A stretch of 64,000 bases of DNA. Source: Gymnothorax reevesii. Taxonomy: Eukaryota; Chordata; Actinopteri; Anguilliformes; Muraenidae. Numbering within the stretch: position 1 is the stretch's first letter; each line of letters begins with the position of its first letter. A model generated the notes under the pieces. The model did no database searches and was not told where the DNA came from. It worked only from the letters and a program-made list of their open reading frames with translations. This document shows, one piece after another, positions 1 through 11,570 of the stretch. Position numbers and translations under genes: made by a program. The stretch covers positions 39,573,430 to 39,637,429 of the forward strand of contig CM056588.1 of the NCBI GenBank assembly GCA_029721435.1. The letters are read 5' to 3'.

Positions 1-345
1 ATCCAGCAAAAACATGACCTTGCACATCCATGGTGTCACAGTGAGTTACCAAACCAAATTTGGTGAAGCTACGATCAGTAGATGCTGAGTACTGACCCGG
101 ACAAGATTTCCTGCCTCAAGGTTACAGCGCTAAGGTCAAAGGTCAAAGGTCAAATCCAGCAAAAATCCTGACTTTGCACATCTATGGCTCATATTGAGCT
201 ACCATACAAAATTTGGTGAAGCTGCGATCATTAGTTGCTAAGTACTGGCCCGAACAAAATCATGGACGGACGACGGACGACGACGGGCGATGGACGACAG
301 ACGGACACACAAGTGACGACAAAGCCCCTCTAGCCAGAGGTCGGC
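1..345 (+). repeat. Dispersed teleost repeat with internal 155-bp duplication and hairpin 3' end
   Basis: Two diverged tandem copies of a roughly 155-bp unit each begin with ATCCAGCAAAAA (positions 1 and about 155) and share the motifs AATTTGGTGAAGCT and CTRAGTACTG. They are joined by a triple GGTCAAA. A run of GGACGGACGACGG-type sequence follows, then a hairpin-like end (GCCCCTCTAG ... CCGAGGGG) near 326-352. This layout (body, GGAC-rich tract, hairpin, A-rich end) is typical of abundant fish retroposon 3' ends. The class is not determined. The element is cut by the left window edge. Confidence 0.55.
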
Positions 346-1369
346 CGAGGGGTGAAAAATGAGAACGGCAGCAGAGCAGGGCTTGCATTTAGTACCTGTA
401 TTGCAGTATCTGAGCCAGGTGTGGTGGATCTGTCCCAGGCAGAGGTCATAGCAAAGCCTGCCCACCCTTCAGCTGGGCTTACTTCCTCACTCTCACCTGC
501 TCATGATTCAGCAGTACAGACCTATATATGCAGGAGACTTTGTACTGCCACTTCCCATCAGCGTCCCGCTCGCACAGTAAATCCTGAGATGTAACTGCAC
601 TGTGTGTCAGCAGAAAGAGTGAGAGGGGTGGGGGAAAGAGGGATACGATGTTATTGTGTCGCTATTGTTTGTTATTGCCATGACTGCTGTTACAGTTTAT
701 GTGCATGTGCATTGTAAATACAGCATATATTGTCCCGTACAGTCATTCCTTGATTGCTTGAGATATTTCACATTTATTGCCATGCCTGCTATGCCAGTGA
801 AACACAGTGAATGTAGACTTCAATTTGAAAGGAAGGTAACAGATGGAATGAGAGAGGGAGGCAGAGACAGAGAAAGGATGAGAGGAAAGGTTACAGGATA
901 GAGGAGGGAGGGGACAGCGAGGATGATGGGGTCACTACAGAACAAGACAGCAAAACATGGAGTGACGATATGCGAAGAGCCGAATCCAAGAAGCCCCCCA
1001 GCAGAAATACTCTGCGCCAAAAGGAAAACTTCTGCACGAGATCAACAGCGTTTGCACAGAACTCAGCATCGCCTCACACAAGTCAAACAACGCTCTCCCC
1101 CCTTCGAACCCCGAGGCTCAGACACCTGCCAGAGTGTGATCGAACAATCCAAGAGCAAACAGGGGAGCAGAGCTCTTCCACTCTAAATAAGGAGGTCTGT
1201 TTATTTTTTTTTTAAAGAAACATCAATCTCTCAGAGGTCGCGTCCGGGAAATGAAGGCGACGCGAACAAAGAATCGAGCGCATTCCAAAACCGGGCCGGG
1301 CCGATACTGACCCAGGAGAGGGGAGGTGTGTCAACATAAGAATGCAAAGGACTGAAAAGAACTGACTGA

Positions 1370-1370
<1 letters not shown>
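346..1370. other. Non-coding, no recognised element
   Basis: No exon or known repeat was recognised. Positions 840-930 are purine-rich (GAGAGGGAGG-type). Open frames here are under 90 codons and show no conserved motifs. If the plekha gene continues to the left, this is intronic. Confidence 0.5.
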
Positions 1371-1430
<60 letters not shown>

Positions 1431-1452
1431 TGAGAGAGAGAAAGAGAGAACA
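1371..1452. repeat. (TG)29 microsatellite followed by GA-rich tract
   Basis: Uninterrupted TG dinucleotides run from 1371 to 1428, followed by AGTGAGAGAGAGAAAGAGAG. The repeat keeps frames open on both strands (poly Val-Cys or Thr-His), so the longer open frames across it are artefacts. Confidence 0.97.
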
Positions 1453-1898
1453 CACATCAGCTGTATGCTTTCAGAACAAGCAGCAGGAGTCCAGAAACAG
1501 CCCACCCAGGACGGGAGAGTGAAAGATAACTCCACACAGCACATCACACCGACCTTCAGCTCACAACACGAACAGCAGATATTCAAATTCACAGCCAAAA
1601 CAGGCTGGCACGTAGACACTGTACACATGAGCACGTGCAACACAGTGCGGCAGAGCGTTTCGCACACGACCACTGTCAACCGCTCCCCCACACGACCAGG
1701 CAACGCAGAGCCCAAACAAAGTACCGAAAACAACTCCAATCCAGCCCTCCCAAACATTCAGCGCAAAGCAAAGTTAATCATGGACACAGTGTTTCTGACT
1801 CCAGTCAATCGTGTGGCGAGAAGCACATAGTGATAGTGAGAGGAGCTCAAGTTCAGTAGCATGGCACAGACACTATCACAGGTGTATGTGAGTGTCGG
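1453..1898. other. Non-coding spacer between two TG repeats
   Basis: Mixed-composition sequence with many CACA/ACAC words and no recognisable exon or element. Confidence 0.45.
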
Positions 1899-1899
1899 T

Positions 1900-1944
<45 letters not shown>

Positions 1945-1956
1945 TGAGAGAGAGAC
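1899..1956. repeat. (TG)n(GA)n microsatellite
   Basis: A TG tract interrupted once by TC runs from about 1899 to 1935, then GAGAGAGAGTGAGAGAGAGA. Same TG-to-GA arrangement as the repeat at 1371. Confidence 0.95.
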
Positions 1957-2082
1957 TCATACACACCTGTTCGGGCCGTGGTAGAAGGGGTGTCCCGGAT
2001 GGGGTAGGGAGTTAGAATATCCCTGCTTTCCCCACATTATAAATCCAGATCTGAGCTTATTAATCCCACAGAAAGAGAGACA

Positions 2083-2134
2083 CAAGCAGCCCGAGTGTCA
2101 TTTAAACTAACCTCATCCCCTCATCCCGTACTCC

Positions 2135-2170
<36 letters not shown>

Positions 2171-2320
2171 GAGAGAGAGAATCAAGCAGCCTGAGAGTCA
2201 TTTAAACTAACCTCATCCCCTCATCCTGTACTCCTATAAGGATAGAGAGAGAGAGAGAGAGAGAGAGAATCAAGCAGCCCGAGTCATTTAAACTAACCTC
2301 ATCCCGTACTCAGAGAGAAA
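2083..2320. repeat. Three tandem copies of a (GA)n-linked 88-100 bp unit
   Basis: The unit starts CAAGCAGCC and contains GTCATTTAAACTAACCTCAT, a C-rich stretch and then (GA)n. Copies start at 2083, 2183 and 2271, so spacings are 100 and 88 bp. The third copy lacks part of the CCCCTCATC stretch, and the GA linkers differ in length, so the unit has expanded by both duplication and slippage. Confidence 0.9.
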
Positions 2321-2530
2321 GCAAAAGAGAGTGAGAGAGCAGACGAAGAGAAAGAGAGGGAGAGAGTGAGAGAGAGAGAGAGAGAGAGAGATTGGTAAAC
2401 ATGAGAAAGGGACTGAGAGAGAAGGGATGGAATAATGAGAGTGAAAGGGGGAGTAAGAAGGACAATGAGAGGGACAGAGAGAATGAGAGAGGGAGTGAAT
2501 GAGAGAGAGAGAGGGCCGGAGGGCTGAAAT
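2321..2530. repeat. Purine-rich (GAGA)n tract
   Basis: Nearly pure purine on the plus strand with AGAGAGAGAG runs at about 2362-2391 and GAGAGAGAG at 2502-2512. The Ser/Leu-rich minus-strand open frames over it are composition artefacts. Confidence 0.9.
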
Positions 2531-2717
2531 GCAGTGTGTGCCTGCGGTATCCCCCCCTCCAGAGCGTCTCGTCCCGGTGGTCCCCCCAGAGGTGGGGTAC
2601 AGCAGCCCCTCCGGCTTCACTCCAGAGAGATGGAGGAATCCCAACACGGCCACAGATGGAGGGAGTGAGCCGAACGAATGAAGTGAAAGCGTGGGCGGGA
2701 GCTGCCTCCCGTACACA

Positions 2718-2733
2718 CCCCCCCCCCCCCCCC
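2718..2733. repeat. Poly-C tract (16 C)
   Basis: An uninterrupted C run follows GTACACA. The minus-strand G run is a polyglycine artefact in translation. Confidence 0.97.
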
Positions 2734-2849
2734 TTTCCCAAACTCCACCAGCCAGAAACCCCTCCCCTCTGCGCCTACCTCACTGAGCGCGTGCAGAACA
2801 ATACAACTACGCTGCTGCTCCGGCTGGGTAAACAGAACTGACAGATAAA

Positions 2850-2960
2850 GTGAGAGAGAGTGAGAGAGAGAGAGAGAAACTGAGAGAGAAGAGTTGATAG
2901 ACAGGAAAAGAGAGGGAAAGAGGAGAGAAAGGAGGAGAGAGAGAGCGGGAGAGAGGCTAC
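2850..2960. repeat. GA-rich simple repeat
   Basis: Plus-strand purine tract with several GAGAGAGAG blocks separated by single T or C bases. Confidence 0.9.
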
Positions 2961-3050
2961 ACTTTGGATAAATTGCTCAGATCTCCAGGTGAGAGGAAAG
3001 TGAAAGCCCCCTTCCCCCCGGGATGTGGATTGAATATCGCCTCACCGCAA

Positions 3051-3072
3051 CCCCCCCCCCCCCCCCCCCCCC
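3051..3072. repeat. Poly-C tract (22 C)
   Basis: A run of 22 C bases, the longest homopolymer of C in the window. Runs of this length are often assembly or sequencing trouble spots. Confidence 0.97.
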
Positions 3073-3772
3073 AAGTCTAACACATCTTACACCGCATCCC
3101 CTTCGCAACCACCCGTCACCTGATCGAGGGATTCTCCATTGCACCAATTACCCTGACCTTCCAGGCTGTGGTTTCCGAAGTTGAGAGGCTATTGTTAACA
3201 TTACTAATCGCGTATCATGCTCATTTTCAGAGTGTCAGAACGCCTGCAGTACCACTGTACGCCCAGAGAGGGCACTCCAGCACAGAAAGAACAATGTGGA
3301 GAGAACGCAGAGCACCAGTCACATGACAGCTTCCCCTGAACCAGAATAAAAGTATTAATACCAACAGGCGTCCGTCACAGTTAACGCATATACACAGTCA
3401 CCTTTTTATCTTAAAAGCCCGTCCCTCTTCTTCAAATTAACTGATGAGCAATAAATGTTCACAACTTTTCTGAAAAATATACAAGTTGAACAATTTTAGC
3501 AAGTATAAAAATGCTTATTTAAAGGGAACTTCTAGTTGAGTCCAGGCCCAGCTGTAAACAGTAGGTAGGGCATAACAAAGAGATTTAAAAAAAAGTTTTA
3601 AAAAAATTTGGGTTCGGAAAAATTAAAAAAAAAAATAAAACACTTTGGAAAATGTAGACCAGCGTAGTCCACACACAGCGCATATGATGCTCGAGAGGAA
3701 CCGCAGGGCTGGGTAAAAAATGGAACGTGCTTACAGCAGCACATACCACAGTGAGCACAATGCCCAGTGTGC
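3073..3772. other. Non-coding, no recognised element
   Basis: No exon or repeat recognised. AT-rich around 3470-3660, with A runs near 3588 and 3629. Confidence 0.45.
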
Positions 3773-4248
3773 GTCACAGTGATCACAGACCCCTGAGCTT
3801 ATGTCACAATAATCATAGACCCAGAGGGCATGTCACAATAATCACAGAAGCCTGAGAGTATGTCACAATAATCACAGAAGCCTGAGCGCATGTCACAATC
3901 ATCACAGACCCAGAGGGCATATCACAATAATCATAGAAGCCTGAGGGCATGTCACAATAATCACAGAACCCTGAGGGCATGTCAAAATAATCACAGACCC
4001 CTGAGAGCATGTCAAAATAATCACAGACCCCTGAGGGCATGTCACAATAATCACAGAACCCTGAGGGCATGTCAAAATAATCACAGACCCCTGAGAGCAT
4101 GTCAAAATAATCACAGACCCCTGAGGGCATGTCACAATAATCACAGAACCCTGAGGGCATGTCACAATAATCACAGAACCCTGCGGGCACGTCAAAATAA
4201 TCAAAGAGCACTGAACACGTCACAATAAACACAGAATGCTTCAAACAT
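3773..4248. repeat. 30-bp minisatellite, about 16 units, with 90-bp higher-order repeat
   Basis: The consensus unit starts GTCACAATAATCACAGAACC and ends CTGAGGGCAT. Units begin at 3773, 3803, 3832, 3862, 3892, 3921, 3951 and then every 30 bp to 4191, with decayed units after that. Units 2 and 5 are 29 bp. Positions 3951-4040 and 4041-4130 are identical 90-bp trimers, and the unit at 4131 starts a third. Because 30 is a multiple of 3, frames stay open on both strands for over 100 codons; these are not genes. Confidence 0.97.
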
Positions 4249-4590
4249 GACAATCAAGTCAGAAACCTAAACCCGCATTACAATGAATACGTACCCTGAG
4301 CACAAGTCACAGCAAGCGCAGTACACTGCTGATACTGAACTCCCCTCAACTCACTGTGATCCTTACTGTTACAAGCATGTTGATTCAAGAACTTCCTGAC
4401 ACCCTTTACAACTCACAAAGAGCACAACATCCAGTGCACTTCAGTCACAGCAATGGAGCCATTTCCCCTAAAAACTGTTCCGCTGTAGCCGAGCTCAGCA
4501 GTTACCATGTTTTAAATGCATAGCATAACTGGGGGAGTACTACGAGGAGGCTTGGTGTTGTGTTCAGCTGCCAGACTGATTCCAAAAGAG
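4249..4590. other. Degenerate flank of the minisatellite and unique sequence
   Basis: The first 70 bases still contain CACAA/TCACAG words that look like decayed minisatellite units. After that nothing is recognised. Confidence 0.4.
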
Positions 4591-4760
4591 CAGCAGTGTA
4601 GCTTAGCGGAAGGTTGCTTCACTGGTAACCAAGGATTATCTGGTTAAAGCCCCAGGTGGGGCTTAGGAACCTGACTTGATCAGGAGAGATAAAATTGGGA
4701 AGAACTCTGTCGTTGGGCCTTCACCGTGGCAACTAGTCTTGCGGTTAGCCCGGGTGGTCA
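4591..4760 (+). mobile_element. Candidate tRNA-derived SINE
   Basis: The segment has a box-A-like word (GTGTAGCTTAGCGGAAGG) followed about 30 bp later by a box-B-like word (GGTTAAAGCCCCAGG), the spacing expected of an internal RNA polymerase III promoter. The text resembles tRNA-headed SINEs common in ostariophysan fishes, which begin GTGTAGCTCAG and have GGTTCAAGCCCC. It is too diverged from a functional tRNA to be a tRNA gene. Ends and target duplication were not resolved. Confidence 0.5.
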
Positions 4761-7669
4761 GGGCAGTATAAAATGACTTAAGGCCAGATCCAGTGAGGCC
4801 GCTTCAGAAGTGGCCTAAATTCTCGGCACAGAGTGAAAGAGATGCCCATCAATCAATTGGTTCATCGAGAGTAAGCACACTGAGCTACATGGCAGTTTAG
4901 AGGAGGGAGTTTGTTCAAATGCTGAGCCATTATCGTACATGTGGATTCCTCACGCACCACGTCACACTATAAATAAACATCAGCTTACGAGACGACGCAG
5001 AGTCATTCCACAGGGAACATGGAGCACATTCAACAGTAACCTCCGCACCTGCCTCATTCATACAGCTGTGGATTTACCTGTCGCCATTTTCTCACCACTC
5101 AAAACCTGCCATCTCTCTCACGAAAACATTTTTCATATTCAGCGGAACACCCTTACTTGTATACATCCATGCAAGAGCTGCCAAAAATGGCATCAGATAC
5201 AGCTTCCATAACAGAGCCAGTAATTAACAATTGTGAATACACATTCAACTGAATGGAATTTGGGACGATTGAAGCCAAACACCCCCCACCCTCCCATTGC
5301 AACAGACGGAGTCGCATTTGTCCCAGACTGGAAGACGCATGCCCTCAAGTTCTGGACAGGATATACCCCAGTCTGACAGAATATAATTCGGTCAACACGA
5401 CAAAACACGAGACACAGAACCGAGGCACGAACACCTGATCTCTCAATTCACAAAGAGCCTTCAGTCGCTAAGGAGAACTGCTCATTCCAATTAAACTAAA
5501 CCAGGCCTGTAAAACACGATTCCTGACAGGGCTCTAACATTACAACTGGACCATGTGTAAATCTTTCAATTACAAAAAAAAAAAATATTTGACCCACTTA
5601 GTTCAGTTCACATTTATTTTTGGTTCCGATACAAAATAAAAATTTGATGGCTAATTTATTCGCAATGACCTGTGCTTTTAGTTCACCTGGGTAAGCAAGT
5701 GAGGAGTCTTTAAACAGTCCTTCAAGAGCAATGTGCATAAATAGTTAGGGGTGCTGATAGAGTTTTAATTTTTAATTGAGTTGAAATGCATTTTTACTTC
5801 AGAAAAGGCAGATGCTGTTCTCCTGCAATCATGGGGAGCGCCAGAGTTGAAAATTGGTTGGCTTAACTGCTGTCCAACAACAATGAACAATCATAATGGC
5901 CATCATTCCCAGTAATGTCTGCAGGTTTTTAGTAGCCCCGATTATGGCACAGACAATTTTAGACACGAATACACAGCGTGTTAAGCATGACGGGTCACTC
6001 GTCTGGAGAGGCTTGAGGAGACATTTAAAGCACTCATCTGAGACCGGCTTTATTACCCACAGAATGCTGATCGATTCCCACGAGTGATGTGACATTTTTA
6101 AAGAAAATCAGAGGGCGAGACAGAAAGGTCAAAGTGCTTTTTTAATCGTGTCAAAAATGCACGACTACACGCCAAGTTTGGGCAGATAATCTCCTGAACG
6201 CAAATTCCAACTGAGTACCTCAAACAGAACAGCCCGGCGTAAGATCACAACAGTAAAATGACCAAAAAAGGCCCTAACAGAGTCTACAACCTACAGCCAT
6301 AAACCTTGCCCTCCATCTTTTAATCAAACACCGTAATTACAGAAAAGATGCATGGACTTTACACAGACAATATTTGAAAAAACTTCACATACCATAAAGA
6401 GATTCTGACAAACATACACAGAGACACCTAACTCATCTTCACTTCCTCTAACACAATACTGCAACTCAGTTCACGTATAGACTATATACACTCACTTTCT
6501 CTCACATTTTCACAAAAACGCATGCAAAGACAAATTTTCCGCAAAAATTTGACTTACCTTAAGCACACTGTCAATCAGACATATGAGCCAGTTTGACAAT
6601 AGTCATACGCGCATTCAAGTACATGTCAGTAAATGTGTGAAATTCGACCAAGCACCCCCCTGATAAATCCCAGCATGCACTGCTCCCGCATGTGTTTACA
6701 TAAGACAGAGGTCCATAAAGTCTCTCGGCCAACACCGCGCCATATACTTTCTTCACTGCTCGCATACGCAACCTGGACTTCCTGCGAGTCGTATCGATCT
6801 GCTCGAGTGCTGCAGGAGATAAGGGATTAATAATTGTTAGCGCAGCGACTGTACAGAGAATGTACATCCATAGGAAACTGAACATAAGCACATTAGTTCC
6901 AAGGTCCGCTTCATGCTCATCACTACCAGAGTTTCTCTCCAGCTAAAGTGCAAAAAAACAGAAGTTTTGAAAGCTTGTCTCCGTACCCACTGTCCACCAT
7001 TCACAGGCAAACTAAACATACTCACCAACAGGTACTTTTCCTCCCAAATATTGTGAGTGACCTGGGTCCAGTACAGTTTGGGTTCTGATAAGGCTTTTCT
7101 CTAATAGGTCGAAGCTGAGCATGCCACAGTAATCACAAAATCCTGAGCAAGTACTTTTCTCCAAGGCTGTGACCTCGGTTCAGTTCTGGTTGGGTTCCAG
7201 TCAGGTTGTACCCTGATATGTCAAATCTGAGCGTATTGCAGCACCCAGAGAGTCAAAGTCTTATCATGAGGAGCTACAAGATCTCGTATCTCATCTCACC
7301 CCGAGCCAAAATCAGCACTCTGCACCCTCCCCACCCCAACGCCCCACCGCTGGGTCACGATTCAGATCCGAGTCAGGATGCCAGAGCAGCTTCACACGGT
7401 GCCAGATTTACCCGGGATTCAGCCGCACGTTCTGCCCCCCCCGAAGGACAGAAACTTCCGTGTGAGATTTATTAAAGCACCCCCCCCAGAGCTGGTCCCC
7501 TCTCACACTCCAGCCAGGCGACACATCTTTCTGCTGCGTCAGTCACATGACACTGTGCTGTCAGCACCTTCTCACCATCATCCTCTTACACATACTTTAC
7601 ATTACACCGTTCCCACCCCCCAAAATACACACACGTCCATGCGCAGATACAGGCTCCAATCCACGCATG
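4761..7669. other. Long non-coding stretch, no recognised gene
   Basis: Nothing coding was recognised. A short segment at 7119-7150 (GCCACAGTAATCACAAAATC then CTGAGCA) resembles one unit of the 30-bp minisatellite 3 kb upstream. Positions 7320-7500 are C-rich. Probably intronic if the plekha gene spans this area. Confidence 0.45.
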
Positions 7670-7707
7670 CACACACACACACACACACACACGCACGCAC
7701 GCGCGCC

Positions 7708-7743
<36 letters not shown>
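7670..7743. repeat. Compound (CA)n(CG)n(CA)n microsatellite
   Basis: CA repeats at 7670-7692 and 7711-7743 flank ACGCACGCACGCGCGCCCGC. Alternating purine-pyrimidine over more than 70 bp could adopt Z-DNA. Confidence 0.95.
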
Positions 7744-7745
<2 letters not shown>

Positions 7746-9589
7746 ACCTTAACTTCCTCCCTTCTGCCGCCAACTGCAGAAAGGTACAGATTTTATTCTA
7801 TCGGAAAAAGTCAGATTTGTTCTCAGTGCGAAAAAAGGCAGGCCTTTCCCCCCCCACCAAACCGCATGCACACACACATGCACGGACGGACGGACGGACG
7901 GACAGATGCACGCACGCGTGCGATGCCCCACCCCATCCTGCCCACCCATTCCTTTCTCAAGTTACAGCACTGTGTGCTTCCACGGTCTCTTTCCAAATCA
8001 GCACGAATCGCTAACTTGGCCTCCTCTACTGAGGTGCCTGTTTGGTCTGAGACAAACAGACGGACAGACAGACAAACAAAGTCAGGGAGAGGGAGCGAAA
8101 TGCAGGCGGACTGATTCCCTGCCACAACATGGAAGACCCTCCCAGCAACAACCAACAAAACACAAGAACATACGTCCACTGAAGATATACAACTACACAG
8201 GCAAAGTAGATTTTCAAGCACTTACATACATTAAAGATAACATCGAAAATGATGAGAAAATTATATTTATTCCATTAGATCAGGACGTGTGTGCATAAAT
8301 AAAGACAAAGGGACACACACAACATGAGACAATGCTGAAACACAGGTCTATCTAGGTTTCAAAGCTGTGCCTTAGAATCCCTTCCCAAGGCATGAAATAA
8401 CCGTATGGCACAGCTGAAAGGCTAGTAGGCATCAGCTGGTGTGCTACAGTAACATGGATCTCTCTCTGACAGTGTTCTCCACTAAAATTTTAAATGACTG
8501 GACGGTAGGTGGCATTCTTTTGTCAGTGGGTTCGTTTTGTTGAGCATTCTATTTTGAGCAGGGGGTGATGAGTTTATTTAATTATTTAGTTGATATTGCG
8601 CACTCAATTGCGAGTCTTCCAGTGCTCTCTGTTTATTTCTCTCAAATTATTATTTTTTTTGGACCGGGATGCCGAGGATTCTCAGCGGGCGCATATATTA
8701 TGAACAGGCAGCGATTGCGCAACCACTCAGAATGAACGGGCAGCCTGCCCGGTCATTAATGATAGTTGAGAACCCGGTCTGAATCTGGTCCTTAGGAGGT
8801 GCATCTGGTCTGGTGCTCGGACTAAGGTTAATTTGACAGCAGCTGGCACCCCTACACCTGGGGCAACAGCCCCATTCAACAGAGTGGAGGGTGAAGTACA
8901 CCTCCCATCATGCACCATTTGGACTACTTAGCTGCCTCTCTCTCTCAAGCTCATACCAACTGTGATGTCACAAGGAGCAGTGGCGACATCACATGAGAGC
9001 AGACGCACGTCTGCACACTGAATAAATCAACAGCAGATGTGAGGAGAGTCTCACAGGAATTTGAGAGGAGTGATGAAAATATTAAAAATCCACAGAGCAC
9101 CAAAACATAGGCAAGCTGCAGTAAAGAGAGGAGGCTTTGAGAGGGAAGCAGAGAGACAGTGAGAGAAAGAATAGCGAGAGTGAGACCGAGGGTGTGACCA
9201 AGTGATAGAAAAAATAGCCATCTCTTTCACACCCCGTCCTACATCAATATTTAACTTGGCTTTGGAGTTCACCAAAAGCCTTTTCAGATGCAGGTCTTGG
9301 GTGCTGGTTGCCATGCTAATTTCCATGGCTCACAGCCACTGGCGCCACACACCAGCAGTAAAACACTGTGATCAATGGCATGGTTCGCAGCTGTTCCACA
9401 GACGCGTGACTTTTAGACTGCTGATGTGTGGCCTGACGCAACCTCCGCTGGGACAGATAGTGGCCTCAACACCTTTTAAAACGCCATGTTTCACATCTTT
9501 AATGAGCATTCGATTAAACCACATCTTGCGGACAATGAATGAAGTGCACACATTCATGTATCAAACGTATGTCCAACTGGGTCCCTGCC
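7744..9589. other. Non-coding with short simple repeats
   Basis: A (CGGA)5 tract lies at 7883-7902 and a degenerate (GACA)n tract at 8049-8080. The rest, including 8100-9580, shows no recognisable exon or element. GA-rich near 9120-9190. Confidence 0.5.
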
Positions 9590-9690
9590 TCTGCCTGTAG
9601 CCAGCTTGGATAGGCTCCAGCTCGACCCGTGACCCTAGTGAGGAATAAGCGGGTATAGAAAATGAATGAATGAATGACTGTCCAACTGTC
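9590..9690 (+). mobile_element. LINE 3' tail (L2-like), truncated
   Basis: Contains GGATAGGCTCCAGCTCGACC, CGTGACCCTAGTGAGG and AATAAGCGGGTATAGAAAAT, ending in (GAAT)n at 9660-9674. This is the familiar 3' end of a very abundant fish LINE/SINE tail family. The reverse complement of the same text is at 30570-30905, so the window carries two independent copies. Only the 3' end is present, as expected for 5'-truncated retroposition. Confidence 0.8.
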
Positions 9691-9704
9691 AAGGCCAGAG
9701 ACAC

Positions 9705-10740
9705 ACTCAGTGCATTTACATGATGTTAGGAACATAAAAAATCAAATCATTGCATTAGTCCGACAATAACCGGACTTTTAAAATGCATGTAAATGTTAGT
9801 CCGACTGGAATCGTGCCAAAATCGAATTTTTCATAGTCTGACTAACACACCCAGACAATGTGGTTAATATTCGCATTATTCTTGCATGTATACACTTGAA
9901 TCGAACAGAACTAGACTTGCGCCCTGAGCATGCTCCATATTCCTTGTACAGAGCACTGACGCGGAAGTCTTGTGGACATGTAAACACCACACTGCTTAGC
10001 GAGAACTCTGAGCTCTGCCCAACCAGGAAGTTTGTACTGAACCGCAACAATCCTGGTCTGCAAGGGTATGGGTGCTTAAACAGACACGCCTTGAGGTCCC
10101 TTAACTTCTACCATTAATCCGCATGATTTATCAAATGACTTGCGCGTCATCTGAAAATTTTCCCATAAGAAAAACGACACTCTCCCACTAGTCATGACTC
10201 CTGACTTGCATCCAACATGCATGGGAAGCCCGGGGATCCGTTTCCCGAAAGCACAGATGTTAACTTACATAGTTGGAACTAAACACTTTGAATGGACCAA
10301 CTATGTTGGTTGCTAGCAACTACGCTTCTGGGAAACGCACTCCGGGGTAGTAGATAGGGTACAAAGTAGAGCATAGCAGCGTTTCAGCCTAGCTTTGGCT
10401 AATGCCATAACCAGCGTGGATAGCGTGCGTCTCAGTTGTATAAAAAGCATAGCAAACAGCCCGTGTTAAAACCAACAGACCTGTAAATCTGTCCATGTTC
10501 TCACCACTCGACCTTATACAGTCAACCCACTCAACATGCAACTAGTTGGCCGCCAGCTAATGTGTTTGTCAAATGTTTGGTCTGCGATGTAATAGGTCAA
10601 TCAGAAAAAGATGCAACACAAAAATGAAAGGGGGCATATACGCATGTGTACTGGGACATGGACAGTAGTCCGATTGCATGGCCTAATCAAGCTATTCCGT
10701 AGCTCGGCTTAACTGTGCATGTAAACATACTGACTGCGAC
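9705..10740. mobile_element. Candidate non-autonomous DNA transposon, about 1 kb
   Basis: The left end reads CAGTGCATTTACATGATG; the right end reads GTGCATGTAAACATACTGAC, giving imperfect inverted termini built on CAGTR(C/T)RTTTACATG. Internal copies of GCATGTAAA and TAGTCCGACT near each end support one element. No transposase is visible. A palindromic MITE (10230-10347) sits inside it. Target duplications were not resolved, so the boundaries are approximate. Confidence 0.5.
10230..10347 (-). mobile_element. Palindromic MITE, copy A of a four-copy family
   Basis: A foldback of about 118 bp. It starts GATCCGTTTCCCGAAAGC and ends GCTTCTGGGAAACGCACTCC, which are inverted versions of each other. 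The inner arms TTACATAGTTGGAAC and GACCAACTATGTTGG also pair. In reverse complement it aligns with copies at 40969, 41101 and 43068. No coding capacity. Confidence 0.85.
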
Positions 10741-11570
10741 AGAATGTCTTAATACGGGGGCCTAGTCTCGTTTGGCACCAAGTGACCAGGGTAAAAATGA
10801 TTGGCCAATACTCAAGCCCCAGAGACAAGTCGTACTGGTTGCACAGGCAGCTGCACAGAGAAAACTCTTTCAAATGTGTGCTGGTAAATAACGCTAAAAC
10901 CGGAAAGGCGATAGTTGCTGCTCTCTATCCTTACTGATTGTAACAGGCTTGTGTTTGTGAGAATAACTAAATGAACGCAGGGTTACAGCCAAATCCCTAC
11001 ATTACTGGTTCAAGATAACAGCAAAAAAGACTGGATTGGCTGGATTGCCTTTCGAGGATGTCTCAGGAAGGCGAAAAAATCTCACATGCAAAGGTTGTCA
11101 CACAAGACTTACCTTTTGGCCCAATTACAATTAAAAACTAATTTCATGCAAAATTGCAAGAGCCAGTCCTTCTCCATCACAAAATTAAATACAATAAATA
11201 GGCAGCCATGAACATGCTGTCCATAGACATGCATACTAGGCTAACTGGGGACTCTAAACTGCCCACAGGTACGAAAATGTGAATGAACGGCATTGTTTGT
11301 GCTCCCGAAATGGAGTGGCCAACTCTCCATAGTGTGTTCCTGCCTCTCGTCCATTGCATGCTGAGATACATGCATTCCCCCTTAAGGCCCCTGTCCACAC
11401 CCCCTGTGGTTAGACTGGGAATAAGATGATTAGATTAACCCCATACAACCGACAGACCTATATATGGGTCCATAAAATGCAGCCGCTGAATTCAAACCTT
11501 CGGAACTTCAGGTCCATTTTAAATTCTGGTACAGATCCTGCAGTTTCCAATGACCCCAAATAAGTCCAGC
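10741..11570. other. Non-coding, no recognised element
   Basis: Mixed sequence with no exon-like open frame or recognisable repeat. Confidence 0.4.

Noticed and set aside
1212..1757. 181-codon minus-strand frame
   Set aside because: It runs through the (TG)29 microsatellite (Thr-His repeats) and has no conserved flanks.
3813..4253. Open frames on both strands of 100-146 codons
   Set aside because: They are read through the 30-bp minisatellite, whose period is a multiple of three; the peptides are simple ten-residue repeats.
4593..4660. Possible tRNA gene
   Set aside because: Box A and box B words are present but the acceptor stem does not pair and an extended non-tRNA body follows, so a SINE is more likely.
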